Shown: piece after piece, positions 1 through 8,248 of the stretch | How positions within the stretch are numbered: the stretch's first letter is position 1 | How the letters are laid out: each line of letters begins with the position of its first letter | Assembly: GCA_016706225.1 (NCBI GenBank) | Contig: JADJKB010000002.1 | Coordinates: 124,001-188,000 of the forward strand | DNA: 64,000 nucleotides | Reading direction: 5' to 3' | Source: Myxococcales bacterium | GTDB taxonomy: Bacteria; Myxococcota_A; Polyangia; Polyangiales; Polyangiaceae | Program-made: the position numbers and the translations under genes | The notes under the pieces: generated by a model | Databases searched by the model: none | Seen by the model: the letters and a program-made list of their open reading frames with translations, nothing else | What the model was told of the DNA's origin: nothing

Positions 1-4
1 GCGC

Positions 5-742
5 TCAAACGCCGATGAACAGGCGGTGGGCGAAGTTGCGCTCGAGCTTTGCCCGCAGCACCTTCTCCGCCGCCGTCTCGATGTCGTACTCGACGCGCTT
101 GAACTCGAAGCGCTTCTTGTCCGTGTCGTACACGGTGTAGCTCGCCCGGTTGTCGTAGTCGCGGGGCTGGCCGATGGAGCCGACACTGACGATGTACTTC
201 TTGTTCGGCTCCAGCTCGAAGTCGACGGGGGGCAGCTCTTCGACGCTGTTTCGCGTCAGCGCGAACACCTTGCACAGGTGTGAGTGGCCAATCAGCGTGA
301 TGTGCGCGAGCTCGTCGTAGATCGGCAGGCACTCGCGCGCCTGTTCGGGCGCGAAGATGTACTCGAACTCTTCGAGTCGAACCGGAGAGCCGTGGCAGAG
401 CAGCACACCCACGGCGTCCAGCCGGATCTGGTAGGGCAGTCCGCGCAACCAGTCGGTGTTCTCTTTGCTCAACAGCTGCGCGTGCGTGTCGAGGGCGTGG
501 CGCGCGGCCTCGTAGTAGTACGAGTAGTCCATGCGACCGGCGACCGCCGCGTCGTGGTTGCCCAAGATGGTCGCTTTGACCAGATCGCGCACGATGTCGG
601 CGCACTCGTTGGGAGAGCCACCGTACCCAACGGTGTCACCCAGGCAGTAGTACTCCTTGATGGACTCACTCTTGAACGCCTCCACCGAAGCGCTCAAGGC
701 TTCGTAGTTGGCGTGAATGTCGCTGAGGATTCCGAGGCGCAT
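5..742 (-). CDS. Metallophosphoesterase (YfcE/MJ0936-like phosphodiesterase)
   Basis: A 245-residue calcineurin-like phosphoesterase. All core metal-binding motifs are visible: SDIH at residues 7-10, GD at 35-36, GNHD at 61-64, a single His in LLCHG near 117, and GHSH at 152-155. The size and compact single domain fit the small cytosolic YfcE/MJ0936 branch, which hydrolyses phosphodiesters; the real substrate cannot be told from sequence. The reading frame extends upstream to 997, but the extension is low-complexity and runs into the divergent gene, and homology to the family begins exactly at MRLGILSDIH, so the ATG at 742 is chosen. The gene is complete, with its stop at the window edge. Confidence 0.88.
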   Translation of the reverse strand: MRLGILSDIHANYEALSASVEAFKSESIKEYYCLGDTVGYGGSPNECADIVRDLVKATILGNHDAAVAGRMDYSYYYEAARHALDTHAQLLSKENTDWLRGLPYQIRLDAVGVLLCHGSPVRLEEFEYIFAPEQARECLPIYDELAHITLIGHSHLCKVFALTRNSVEELPPVDFELEPNKKYIVSVGSIGQPRDYDNRASYTVYDTDKKRFEFKRVEYDIETAAEKVLRAKLERNFAHRLFIGV

Positions 743-926
743 CGGGGTGCTGGGGCAGGGGACCGAATCTAACACGGTCCCCAAGGGCTTTCGGAGACGC
801 AGAACGGATCTGTCGTGCGATTCGTCGGTCGCGGCAAGCCCGTAAGTCAGCGCCGGCTGGGCTGGCCGGGCGTGCAGCTCCGCGAAAGGGCAGGTTTTGG
901 GGCTAAGCTCGGGCGTGGCAAGCGCG

Positions 927-1553
927 ATGGACCCCGAGAAAGATGGCGACCCTACCCCGCAAGGCGAGCTCCCCGACCTCCCGCCGGACGAAATCATCGA
1001 GCTGGCAGAGGCCGCGCGACAGTACGTAATCAGCGCCCTGGGCGTGGAGCTCGACTACTCGCCGGAGACACTCCCGGTCCTCGACCACTACCTCGGGACG
1101 GTCCGCGAGAACGCACGCGACAGGCCCGAGCTCATGGAGCTCGTGACTCGGAGCGCGGGGGCTTACTTCGGCGAGGTGGTGCGCAGGACCATGCCCTGCT
1201 TCTGGTACGCGTCCGAGACCGTGGTTCGCGGCTGGCAGATTTGTTTCGAAGAGATGTACCTCGCCTTCGATCCGATGGCCTTCGCCTGGGATGCGATCTA
1301 CCAGTCGTCGGATCACGACGGTCCGTCATCGGAGCTGGTGCTCGATCGGGAGGACGGCGAGGCGCTCGAGCGCAGGCTCGCCGAGCTGCCGCCGGTGAGC
1401 GAGGACGAATACTGGATGCTAGCTACGCGCTTCGAGGTGATCGAGATCGCCGCCGACCAGCTGAAGGTCGAGCTCAAGCGTGCTGGCCTCGACAAGGTGA
1501 GCTACGGTCCCGCTGACTACTCGGTGGTGGGCCGACCGATCGGCGAGGCGTGA
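927..1553 (+). CDS. Conserved-looking protein of unknown function
   Basis: I do not recognise this family. The product is about 208 residues, acidic and soluble, with no signal peptide or membrane segment. An aromatic-rich stretch in the middle (around FWYASETVVRGW and the following FEEMYLAFDPMAFAW) looks like a folded helical core. Codon use matches the neighbours. A TTG codon at 897 would add ten residues, but the ATG at 927 is the more ordinary start. It is transcribed divergently from the phosphoesterase, with a gap of about 185 bp, and it ends just before the convergent lipoprotein gene. No function is proposed. Confidence 0.7.
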   Translation: MDPEKDGDPTPQGELPDLPPDEIIELAEAARQYVISALGVELDYSPETLPVLDHYLGTVRENARDRPELMELVTRSAGAYFGEVVRRTMPCFWYASETVVRGWQICFEEMYLAFDPMAFAWDAIYQSSDHDGPSSELVLDREDGEALERRLAELPPVSEDEYWMLATRFEVIEIAADQLKVELKRAGLDKVSYGPADYSVVGRPIGEA

Positions 1554-1561
1554 GGCCTGGC

Positions 1562-2851
1562 TCACGGTGCGGGTGTGCCGGCGTCTTCTGCGCCGACGCT
1601 GATCCGCGCAGGTAGCTGAACGACACGCGCCGGTTCGATGGCCCCGCCCAGAAAGTCACGGAACGACACCGAGTAACGACCGGGCAGCGGCCCGATCAAG
1701 AACTGCTCCGATTTTGGCTGAATCCACGCGACCGGCACGCCATCGAGCAGCACGTAGCGCACCGAGTCCGTGCGGTTGACCGCGAGCAATCCCTCCCCCG
1801 GAGCGTCTTTCTCAACTTCGCCGGCCATGGGTTTGGTGTGGAAGGCCGCCAGCTCGTCCCGCGAAAAGAGCACGCCTGCTGCCTGCGGGGGCAGCTCTCC
1901 GGGGCGGAAGCTAGCGCCCGCGGGCGGCACGAACAGAAAACCAAACGGCAGCTCGGGTTTGCGCAAGATGGCGCCGACGTCGAAGGCGAGCTTCCCGCCT
2001 TGCGGCCAACGCATCTCTGCGCGCAGCGGTGTCAACCCATCGGCGCAGATCTTTGCAGCGGGGTCGATGGCGACGAGATCCAACAACAATCGACACAGGA
2101 GCTCGCCGGAGCGGCCGACGTTCAGCACGGGCGCGAGCTCGAGTGAAATGTCACCCACCGGTGTGCTGACCTGCAGCTTGCTCGTCTCGAGGCCCAGGTA
2201 GTTGCCTTTGCCTTTGCTCACCGGCTTCGCGCGGGCGAGTGGCAGGGCGTCGGCGCGACGCTCTGACAGCAATGCACGCAAGGTGCCGGCGCCCAGGATG
2301 CGGTAGAGGTTGCCGTCCGGCCACACCAGGACGTGACCATAACGTTCGGTCTGGGCACGCAGCTCCGCGCCGGACGGAACCGGGAACGACGCCGACGCAA
2401 ACACGAAGCGCATGCGGCCAGCCGGCGCGAGATCCACCGTCACGTTCAGCGCGGTCTTCTCGCGAGCCTTCTTCAGCGCGTCATTCGAGAGCTCGGGCAC
2501 GCTGTTGGGCCCGGGCACATCCAGCCATTTGAAGCGGGCCTCCAGCGTCACCCCGGTCCCGTCCTTCGCGCTCAGCGTGTCGCGGGGCAGCGCCTCGTCT
2601 TCGCGCATCGCAGTCGGTTCGGGTGGACCCGCCTCGGGGACGATGAGCCGACCGGCGGAGTCCGCCGGGATCCCGCCACGGCCGGCGTCGGTCTTTGCAG
2701 CCTTGAGCTCGGCGCCCGATGCCAGCGGAGCCGGCAAGATGCTGGCGTTGGGGCTGGGCTGGTTCTGGTTCTCTTGTCCGCCGCCCGAACCGTTGGAGGG
2801 GCACGCGGCGCAGAGAGGCAAGGCGCAGGTCATCAGCAGTCGTCGCAACAT
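1562..2851 (-). CDS. Lipoprotein of unknown function, last gene of the pyrD cluster
   Basis: A 429-residue predicted lipoprotein. It starts MLRRLLMTCALPLCAAC, a short basic N-terminus, hydrophobic core and an LCAAC lipobox, followed by a Ser/Gly/Asn/Gln-rich linker. The rest is a soluble, probably periplasmic or outer-membrane-anchored protein with no family I recognise. Its start lies 8 bp after the pyrD stop on the same strand, so it is probably co-transcribed with pyrK-pyrD, although nothing suggests a role in pyrimidine synthesis. The frame is open further upstream into pyrD, but the ATG at 2851 is the only start that gives a signal peptide. Confidence 0.75.
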   Translation of the reverse strand: MLRRLLMTCALPLCAACPSNGSGGGQENQNQPSPNASILPAPLASGAELKAAKTDAGRGGIPADSAGRLIVPEAGPPEPTAMREDEALPRDTLSAKDGTGVTLEARFKWLDVPGPNSVPELSNDALKKAREKTALNVTVDLAPAGRMRFVFASASFPVPSGAELRAQTERYGHVLVWPDGNLYRILGAGTLRALLSERRADALPLARAKPVSKGKGNYLGLETSKLQVSTPVGDISLELAPVLNVGRSGELLCRLLLDLVAIDPAAKICADGLTPLRAEMRWPQGGKLAFDVGAILRKPELPFGFLFVPPAGASFRPGELPPQAAGVLFSRDELAAFHTKPMAGEVEKDAPGEGLLAVNRTDSVRYVLLDGVPVAWIQPKSEQFLIGPLPGRYSVSFRDFLGGAIEPARVVQLPARISVGAEDAGTPAP

Positions 2852-2859
2852 GGGCTTCC

Positions 2860-3768
2860 TCACTGGCGGGCGCGTCCGATCAGCTCTCTCGCCGTCAGCC
2901 CGCGGGCGCGGAGGTGGGCCTCGAGCCCGGTCAGGACCTTCTTGGCGGCGCACGGATCAGCAAAGCTCGCCGTCCCCACCTGAATCGCCGTGGCACCGGC
3001 CAGCAGGAACTCGACGGCGTCCCGCCAGTTGGAGATGCCTCCGATGCCGATGATTGGAATCGAGACCGCGCTCGCCAGGTCGTAGACGATCCGGAGCGCG
3101 ATCGGCCGGAGCGCCGGGCCACTGAACCCGCCGGTGCGATTCGCGAGCCGCTGCCGCTCGGTGTTGATGTCGATGGTCATGCCGCGGATCGTGTTGATGG
3201 CGGTGATGGCGTCGGCGCCTGCGTCTTCACAGGCCTTGGCGACCGCCGCGATGTCCCCCGCTTCGGGGCTCATCTTGACCCACACCGGCAGCTTCGTCGC
3301 CTTGCGCACGGCGCTCGTGACCTGAGCGGCCAGCCGAGGATCTTTGCCGAACTCGATGCCGCCGTGTGAGACGTTGGGACACGAGACGTTGAGCTCGAGC
3401 GCATGCACCCCCGACTCGGAGTCGAGGCGCTCGGTGATGGCCACGAAATCTTCGGTGGTGCTGGCGAAGATGTTGGCCACCACGGTGATCCCGCGGGCGC
3501 GCAGCGTGGGCAGTTTTTCCCGGCAGAACGCCTCGACCCCGACGTTGGCCAGACCGATGGCGTTCAACATGCTCGCGGGCGTCTCACAGATGCGCTCCGG
3601 TGCGTTGCCCGCGCGTGGGTGCAGACTGAGGCCCTTGGTGCAGATGCCGCCGAGCTCGGCGACGTCGAAGAAGTCGTCGTACTCGAGGCCGTAGCCGAAG
3701 GTTCCGGAGGCGGTGAGCACCGGGTTTCGCAGCTCGAGCCCTCCAACGTTGACCGCGAGCAAACTCAT
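2860..3768 (-). CDS. pyrD: Dihydroorotate dehydrogenase B, catalytic subunit
   Basis: Oxidises dihydroorotate to orotate, the fourth step of UMP synthesis. It is a class 1B enzyme: 302 residues, soluble FMN-binding TIM barrel, with the active-site signature NVSCPN at 127-132 whose Cys is the catalytic base in class 1 enzymes, and glycine-rich FMN phosphate motifs near the C-terminus (GIGGI, then ATAIQVGTA). Class 1B needs the PyrK electron-transfer partner, and pyrK is directly upstream with a 4-bp ATGA overlap, which implies coupled translation of the heterotetramer. The ATG at 3768 matches the family N-terminus (MSLLAVNVGGLEL). Confidence 0.95.
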   Translation of the reverse strand: MSLLAVNVGGLELRNPVLTASGTFGYGLEYDDFFDVAELGGICTKGLSLHPRAGNAPERICETPASMLNAIGLANVGVEAFCREKLPTLRARGITVVANIFASTTEDFVAITERLDSESGVHALELNVSCPNVSHGGIEFGKDPRLAAQVTSAVRKATKLPVWVKMSPEAGDIAAVAKACEDAGADAITAINTIRGMTIDINTERQRLANRTGGFSGPALRPIALRIVYDLASAVSIPIIGIGGISNWRDAVEFLLAGATAIQVGTASFADPCAAKKVLTGLEAHLRARGLTARELIGRARQ

Positions 3769-4598
3769 GCTTCCGGCCTCTCCGTGTCTTGTGAGCGGCG
3801 CGGTGCGTGATCCGCTCGACTCCAGTCGATGCGGCGCGCGTCGATGCACGGCCCCTGCATACACGCATACAAGTAACCGCCGTCAGCCGAGGGGATCGGG
3901 CATCCCAGGCACACGCCGTAACCGCAGGCCATCGGCGTCTCGACCGAGACCTCGCACGGCACGTCCCGGCGCGCGCAAATCGCCGCGACCGCCGCCATCA
4001 TGCGATCGGGACCGCAGGTGAAGACCTCGGTGTCTTCCTTCAACAGCGCATCGAGCACGTCCGTCACTCGCCCCTTCGTTCCGCGCGAGCCGTCTTCGGT
4101 CGTCACGTGAACCTCGGAGACCTCCGCCAGATCGTCGTCGAGCGGCAGATCGTTCTTGGTGCGGGCGCCGTAGACGGCGATCGGGCTTTGGCCCGCGGCC
4201 TTTAGCGCGCGCGCGAGGTAGAGGAGCGGCGCCACGCCCACTCCGCCCGCGACCAGGATCTGCCGGCGATTTTCGGCGGCGGGTCGCCACGGCACACCGA
4301 GCGGGCCCAGCAGCGAAAACGGCTCACCGGGTTCGGCGCGGGCCATGCGCGTGGTGCCCTCACCCACGACCTTGATCAGAATCGACGGCGTCGGCCCGCC
4401 TGAGAGATAACTCATCGGTCGCGGCAAGAGCGGCGCGTCTCCCCACTCTTCGCCGCGCACCATCACGAACTGGCCCGGCAGCGCCTCGCCCTCGTGTCGC
4501 GCGTCGAACGTCAGCACGTGGTAGGCGTCCCCGACACTCTCGCGGCGCAGCAGCGGCGCCACGATTTGAGCACGACGAGGTAGGGTGGGTGATGCCAT
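3765..4598 (-). CDS. pyrK: Dihydroorotate dehydrogenase B, electron-transfer subunit
   Basis: Passes electrons from PyrD's FMN to NAD through FAD and a 2Fe-2S cluster. The 277-residue protein has an FAD-binding RPMSY motif at 60-64, the NAD-domain glycine motif AGGVGVAPL near 117-125, CGPD at 195-198, and four cluster cysteines at 225, 230, 233 and 246 (C-x4-C-x2-C-x12-C). All key residues are present. Its stop overlaps the pyrD start by 4 bp and its start lies 3 bp after the rimI-like stop, so it is inside one operon. A C-terminal tail of about 25 charged residues extends beyond the cluster-binding part. Confidence 0.94.
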   Translation of the reverse strand: MASPTLPRRAQIVAPLLRRESVGDAYHVLTFDARHEGEALPGQFVMVRGEEWGDAPLLPRPMSYLSGGPTPSILIKVVGEGTTRMARAEPGEPFSLLGPLGVPWRPAAENRRQILVAGGVGVAPLLYLARALKAAGQSPIAVYGARTKNDLPLDDDLAEVSEVHVTTEDGSRGTKGRVTDVLDALLKEDTEVFTCGPDRMMAAVAAICARRDVPCEVSVETPMACGYGVCLGCPIPSADGGYLYACMQGPCIDARRIDWSRADHAPRRSQDTERPEA

Positions 4599-4601
4599 GT
4601 C

Positions 4602-5087
4602 TCAAGCCTCCTCGAGCTCGATCTCGTCGTGGCCCGACAAGAACAGCCCGGTGTCTGGATCAATGGCGAGCATCATCTCGATGGCGTCCTCGGAGTTGTC
4701 CGCGTAGTACCCGCGCCGGACCGCCGCCACGGTGAAACCGAGCTGGCGGTACAGCTGGATCGCCGCCTGGTTCGTGCGGCGCACCTCCAGTAGCACGAGA
4801 CGCCGCCGATCGCGCGCGGCTTGTGTGAGGGCGTCGTCGAGGAGTGCGCGCGCCACGCCGCGACGGCGAAATCCGGGGTGTGTGGCCAGGTTGATCACGT
4901 GGAGCTCGTCGGCGACGGCCCAGCACGAGAGCACTCCCAGGGCCGCCTGCTCGTGGCCCTCGCGCGCCACGGTGAGGCGGCCGAAGCTGCGGGCCTCTTC
5001 CGCGGCAACGTCCAGGTTTTGACCGGCCTCGCGCGCGATCCAGTCGACCCGCTCACGGTCGCTCGCTCGCATCGGCTCGACGATCAT
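4602..5087 (-). CDS. rimI: RimI-like GNAT N-acetyltransferase
   Basis: A 161-residue GNAT protein resembling ribosomal-protein S18-alanine N-acetyltransferase. The acetyl-CoA pyrophosphate loop is clear (HPGFRRRGVARALL, residues 70-83), followed by the family's C-terminal LYRQLGF signature near 112-118. The frame remains open far upstream, antisense-like within the cheA region, but the family start is MIVEPMRASD at 5087. It lies 40 bp downstream of the cheA-like gene and 3 bp upstream of pyrK, all on one strand. The exact protein substrate is inferred from family resemblance only; another N-terminal acetyltransferase is possible. Confidence 0.82.
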   Translation of the reverse strand: MIVEPMRASDRERVDWIAREAGQNLDVAAEEARSFGRLTVAREGHEQAALGVLSCWAVADELHVINLATHPGFRRRGVARALLDDALTQAARDRRRLVLLEVRRTNQAAIQLYRQLGFTVAAVRRGYYADNSEDAIEMMLAIDPDTGLFLSGHDEIELEEA

Positions 5088-5127
5088 CGTGCCCGGAGCT
5101 TTGCCTCGCCCGCGCCGGCTTTCAAGC

Positions 5128-7110
5128 TCAGCCGAGCGCCCACGCCCGGACGGCGAGCAGCGCTGCGTCCAAGGCCAAGAGCAGCGAGCCGTCGCCGCGC
5201 AGAATGGCGCCGCTGAAGGGGCCACTCTGCGACAAGAGCGTCGGCAGCGGGCGCAAGCTGCACTCCTCGACTTCGCCGACTGCGTCGATGCCGACGCTGA
5301 CGGTCGGGATCCCCCGCAGCGAGAGCTCGAGGGACAGGCGCGGTGGATTGGGTGCTTCCTCGCCCAGGCAAGCCAGCAGGTGTACCGGCGGTTTTTTGGG
5401 ATCGACCCGCGACAGCCGCCCGCTGAAATTGACGGGCAGCGCGACGTTCCACGCCCCGGCGTTGAGCCAGAGCACGTCCGTGGTCCAGCGTTCGATGGGG
5501 AGCTCCAGCGTGGCGCGGAGCCCGCTGCCGGGGATCCGTTCGAGGCGAATCGTTCCGCCCAGTCGTCGCACGGTGTTGAGCGCGAGGTCGAGACCCACGC
5601 CACGTCCCGCCAACAAGTCCGCCTCACGTTTGGTCGTGAGCCCCGGCACGAACAAGAGCGAGAGCAACTCGTCGTCGCTGGCGCCACGGGCCGCCTCGGT
5701 GCTGATGGAGCCGCTCGCGATCGCCGAGCTTCGCACCGACTCGATGTCCACTCCCCGGCCATCGTCTTCGCACACGATATGCAGGAAATTCCCGATCTTC
5801 GAGCCCGAGAGCCGCAGGGTTCCGGTCGGACTCTTGCCTCGCGCGGCGCGCTCGCTGGTGGGCTCGATGCCGTGGGCCAGCGCATTGCGCGCGAGCTGCA
5901 TCAAGGGGTCGACCAGGCGCTCGGCGACCTCCCGTTCCACTGGGGCATCGGTGGCAGAGATCACCACGCGCACGTCGCGACCTTCGCGCTCGGCCAGGCG
6001 TTCGGCGGCTGCGCCAACTCGGGTGAGCACCGCCGACAAGGTCGTGCGGCGCACCAGGCCGATCTCACGTCTTACGTCCTCGGCGGCGGCGCGCATGCGT
6101 TCCGCACCGCGCCGCCCGAGGGCGCTGCCTCGAGCGAGATCTTCCGCGGTCGCACCGAGCGCATGAGCCACGCCTTCGATGCTGACCAACGCCTTGGCCG
6201 GCGGTCCCCAGGGCCGAGGTGGACCGAGCAAACGCAGCGCTTCGATCAGCGTGCGGCGAAGCTCTCCGAGGCGAGCCGACTCTCGCTCCGTCGCCGAAGA
6301 AGCTCCCGCGACTTCGTCGTGGGCCAGGCGGATCAGCTCGACGCGTTCGAGCACGCGTTCGAGCGAGACCCCCTGCACTCGCACGGTGTGTTCCCCCGTG
6401 TCGTCCTCGGGCTGCACCGATGGGCGCCGGGTGGCGGGTGGCGGGGCGCTGTTGTGCGCCGATGGCGGCGGCGCTTGACCCGACGAGCCGCGCAGAATTT
6501 CCAGCGCGCCCGCGCCGTCTTCGACCATGGTCGCGAGCAAGCTGCCGTGACGGGCCAGCTCCGCGAGCGTGACCCGCGGCTCGACCCCCGGCCGTTTGAG
6601 CGAGGCCTCGAGGCCGTGGCAGTACCAAGCCGTCAGGTCGTCCCCGACCGCTGCGGCCGTGCCTTTGATCGAGTGCAGCGTGCGGATCGCGCGTTCGACG
6701 CCGGCGCGGGTCGGATCTTCGTCTGCGACCGCGGACAGCTCCTCGAACCGCTCACGAACAGCGGCCAGGTACTCCGCGCGGTACGCGGGGTTGACCGTCG
6801 ACGGGCCGAGGCCGGGCGGTGGCTCGGGCCAGACCGTCGCGAAGGGCGGCTTGCCCTCGCCGAGCCGCGCCGCGACCTCAGTCAACATTCTGGCCGCGGC
6901 ACCGGCAGCGCCCGCCTCGCCGCCACGCACGCGCGCCGAGAGCTGCGCGATGACCAGCGCGAGATCCCCGTGGCCCGCCATCGCCGCCGAACCCTTGAGG
7001 GTGTGCAGCGCGGCTCTCAAATCTCGCGGGTCGGCTTCGCCCGAGCCGATCAACGCGAGTCGACGGCGGATCTCCTGTGCAAGAAGGGCGTCGAGATCTT
7101 CCCGACTCAC
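5128..7110 (-). CDS. cheA: CheA-type histidine kinase with two HPt domains
   Basis: A 660-residue CheA family kinase. Domains in order: HPt1 (LHTLKGS, His36), HPt2 (LHSIKGT, His146), a Pro-rich linker (about 210-240), a dimerisation-like helical segment, the ATPase (N-box RNALAHGIE 408-416, G1 DDGRGVD 449-455, G2 GRGVGLDLAL 502-511) and a C-terminal CheW-like domain (about 541-660). Both HPt histidines are intact, so phosphotransfer is likely. The N-box reads A-H where most CheA proteins read D-H. There is no separate P2 domain. Its start overlaps the receptor-like gene by 4 bp, which ties it to the CheW-like and PATAN-receiver genes upstream. Confidence 0.9.
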   Translation of the reverse strand: MSREDLDALLAQEIRRRLALIGSGEADPRDLRAALHTLKGSAAMAGHGDLALVIAQLSARVRGGEAGAAGAAARMLTEVAARLGEGKPPFATVWPEPPPGLGPSTVNPAYRAEYLAAVRERFEELSAVADEDPTRAGVERAIRTLHSIKGTAAAVGDDLTAWYCHGLEASLKRPGVEPRVTLAELARHGSLLATMVEDGAGALEILRGSSGQAPPPSAHNSAPPPATRRPSVQPEDDTGEHTVRVQGVSLERVLERVELIRLAHDEVAGASSATERESARLGELRRTLIEALRLLGPPRPWGPPAKALVSIEGVAHALGATAEDLARGSALGRRGAERMRAAAEDVRREIGLVRRTTLSAVLTRVGAAAERLAEREGRDVRVVISATDAPVEREVAERLVDPLMQLARNALAHGIEPTSERAARGKSPTGTLRLSGSKIGNFLHIVCEDDGRGVDIESVRSSAIASGSISTEAARGASDDELLSLLFVPGLTTKREADLLAGRGVGLDLALNTVRRLGGTIRLERIPGSGLRATLELPIERWTTDVLWLNAGAWNVALPVNFSGRLSRVDPKKPPVHLLACLGEEAPNPPRLSLELSLRGIPTVSVGIDAVGEVEECSLRPLPTLLSQSGPFSGAILRGDGSLLLALDAALLAVRAWALG

Positions 7111-7883
7111 TGCTCGCCGCCCAGATCGCCGCGGAACTCCTCGCGCAGCAACTTGATCAGCGGTCCCAACGTGGGCCCGAGCGAACCGATCAGCGACGCA
7201 CGATGCGGCTTGGTTGCCAGCGACGACAGCGAGACCATCAGCGCGCGCGCATGATCGGCGGCGTCACCCACGAGCGCGGCCGTCTCGGGATCGGTGCGGG
7301 TCACCTCTTTCACGCGCTGGCCAACCTCCCCGAGGGCCGACGACACGTCGCGCTGCGCGGCCTGAGTCTGCAACAGATCGCGAGCGACCTCGGCAGTGCG
7401 CTGCTGTGCGGCCTGGACCTGCTCGCGGAGTTTGTCGCGTTCGCGATCACCGTGGTCCAGCAGCGCCGTGTGCTGATCCAGGGCCGCCAGCGCGCGGAGC
7501 GACTGATTGCGCATCTCTTCGGCCACCATGATCAGAGGTTTGCCCAGGGGGTCACCCAGGCGCGCACCTTCCAGGCCGGCGTTCAGGGCGATCAACCGGA
7601 TCTGATCGAGGGAGTCCCGGGCCGCCGCCACGCTCGAACGCGCGCTCTGGGCCCGCGAAAACAACAGGGTCAGCGCGTCTGCCGCCGCGTCCAGTGCGTT
7701 CCTCTGCTGCGCGGAGCTCGCACCTGCCGACTGACTGGCGCCGAGCGCCACTTCCGCCGCGCGCTCCGCTGCCGCGAACGCCCGGAACAGGCGTGCGTCG
7801 TCGACGCTGTCACCGCGTGCTCGGGAGCGCTCGCCGGTCAGGAGCTCACGCACGGTACCCAGCCAGCGCTCGGTGCGATTCAT
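7107..7883 (-). CDS. Soluble methyl-accepting chemotaxis-like signalling protein without sensor domain
   Basis: A 258-residue all-helical protein. The centre (about 94-130) matches the tip of the chemoreceptor signalling hairpin: IRLIALNAGLEGARLGDP is the counterpart of the canonical LLALNAxIEAARAGE, followed by VAEEMRNQS for the return helix. About 93 residues of helix precede the tip and 128 follow it, so it is a bare antiparallel signalling coiled coil. No transmembrane helix, HAMP, PAS or ligand-binding domain is visible. It overlaps cheA by 4 bp and the CheW-like gene by 4 bp, so it is very likely the receptor component of this array. What feeds signal into it is unknown. Confidence 0.78.
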   Translation of the reverse strand: MNRTERWLGTVRELLTGERSRARGDSVDDARLFRAFAAAERAAEVALGASQSAGASSAQQRNALDAAADALTLLFSRAQSARSSVAAARDSLDQIRLIALNAGLEGARLGDPLGKPLIMVAEEMRNQSLRALAALDQHTALLDHGDRERDKLREQVQAAQQRTAEVARDLLQTQAAQRDVSSALGEVGQRVKEVTRTDPETAALVGDAADHARALMVSLSSLATKPHRASLIGSLGPTLGPLIKLLREEFRGDLGGEQ

Positions 7884-8248
7884 GAGTGGGCTCCGGTCGC
7901 GGTCTCATGTCCGCCCGCGCGCTCGAGCTCGGCCGTGACGTCGAGCGGCGGCACGGTCTGCCCGTCGAGCAGCACGCCGTCGCCGCTGGGAGAGAAGAAG
8001 CCCGAACGTTCCACCTCGACGCCGCCGAGCCCGACGACCTCGCCGTCTGCGAGGCAGACCACGAGGTGCGGGCCGCCCTCACCAATGGCTGCGACGGGGA
8101 TCACTCGGCCGCCGACCCACGACAGCCTGAGTGAGCTGCCTGGTACCGGAGAGAGACGCGGCATCGTTTGCACACTCTGGACCAGAATCGCCGGCAAAAA
8201 CCGGGCTTCTCCCCGGACCAAGAGCACGAGCCCCGCGCCCGACGACAT
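7880..8248 (-). CDS. CheW-like adaptor protein
   Basis: A 122-residue protein whose first 80 residues follow the CheW fold: a strand (LVLLVRGEARFLPA), the proline-flanked segment SPVPGSSLRLSW and a GGRVIPVAAIG strand. CheW proteins couple receptors to CheA. The start is uncertain. The ATG at 8248 forms a TGATG stop-start junction with the response-regulator gene and gives a normal CheW N-terminus; an in-frame ATG at 8308 would add 20 residues and a 61-bp overlap. The protein is divergent and shorter than typical CheW (about 150), so the assignment rests partly on its position between a receptor-like gene and cheA. Confidence 0.68.
   Translation of the reverse strand: MSSGAGLVLLVRGEARFLPAILVQSVQTMPRLSPVPGSSLRLSWVGGRVIPVAAIGEGGPHLVVCLADGEVVGLGGVEVERSGFFSPSGDGVLLDGQTVPPLDVTAELERAGGHETATGAHS

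Noticed and set aside
5089..7254. 721-residue open frame antisense to cheA
   Set aside because: The opposite strand codes a clear CheA with all motifs; this reading has Arg/Ala/Gln-rich sequence with no family resemblance, as expected for the GC-rich complement.
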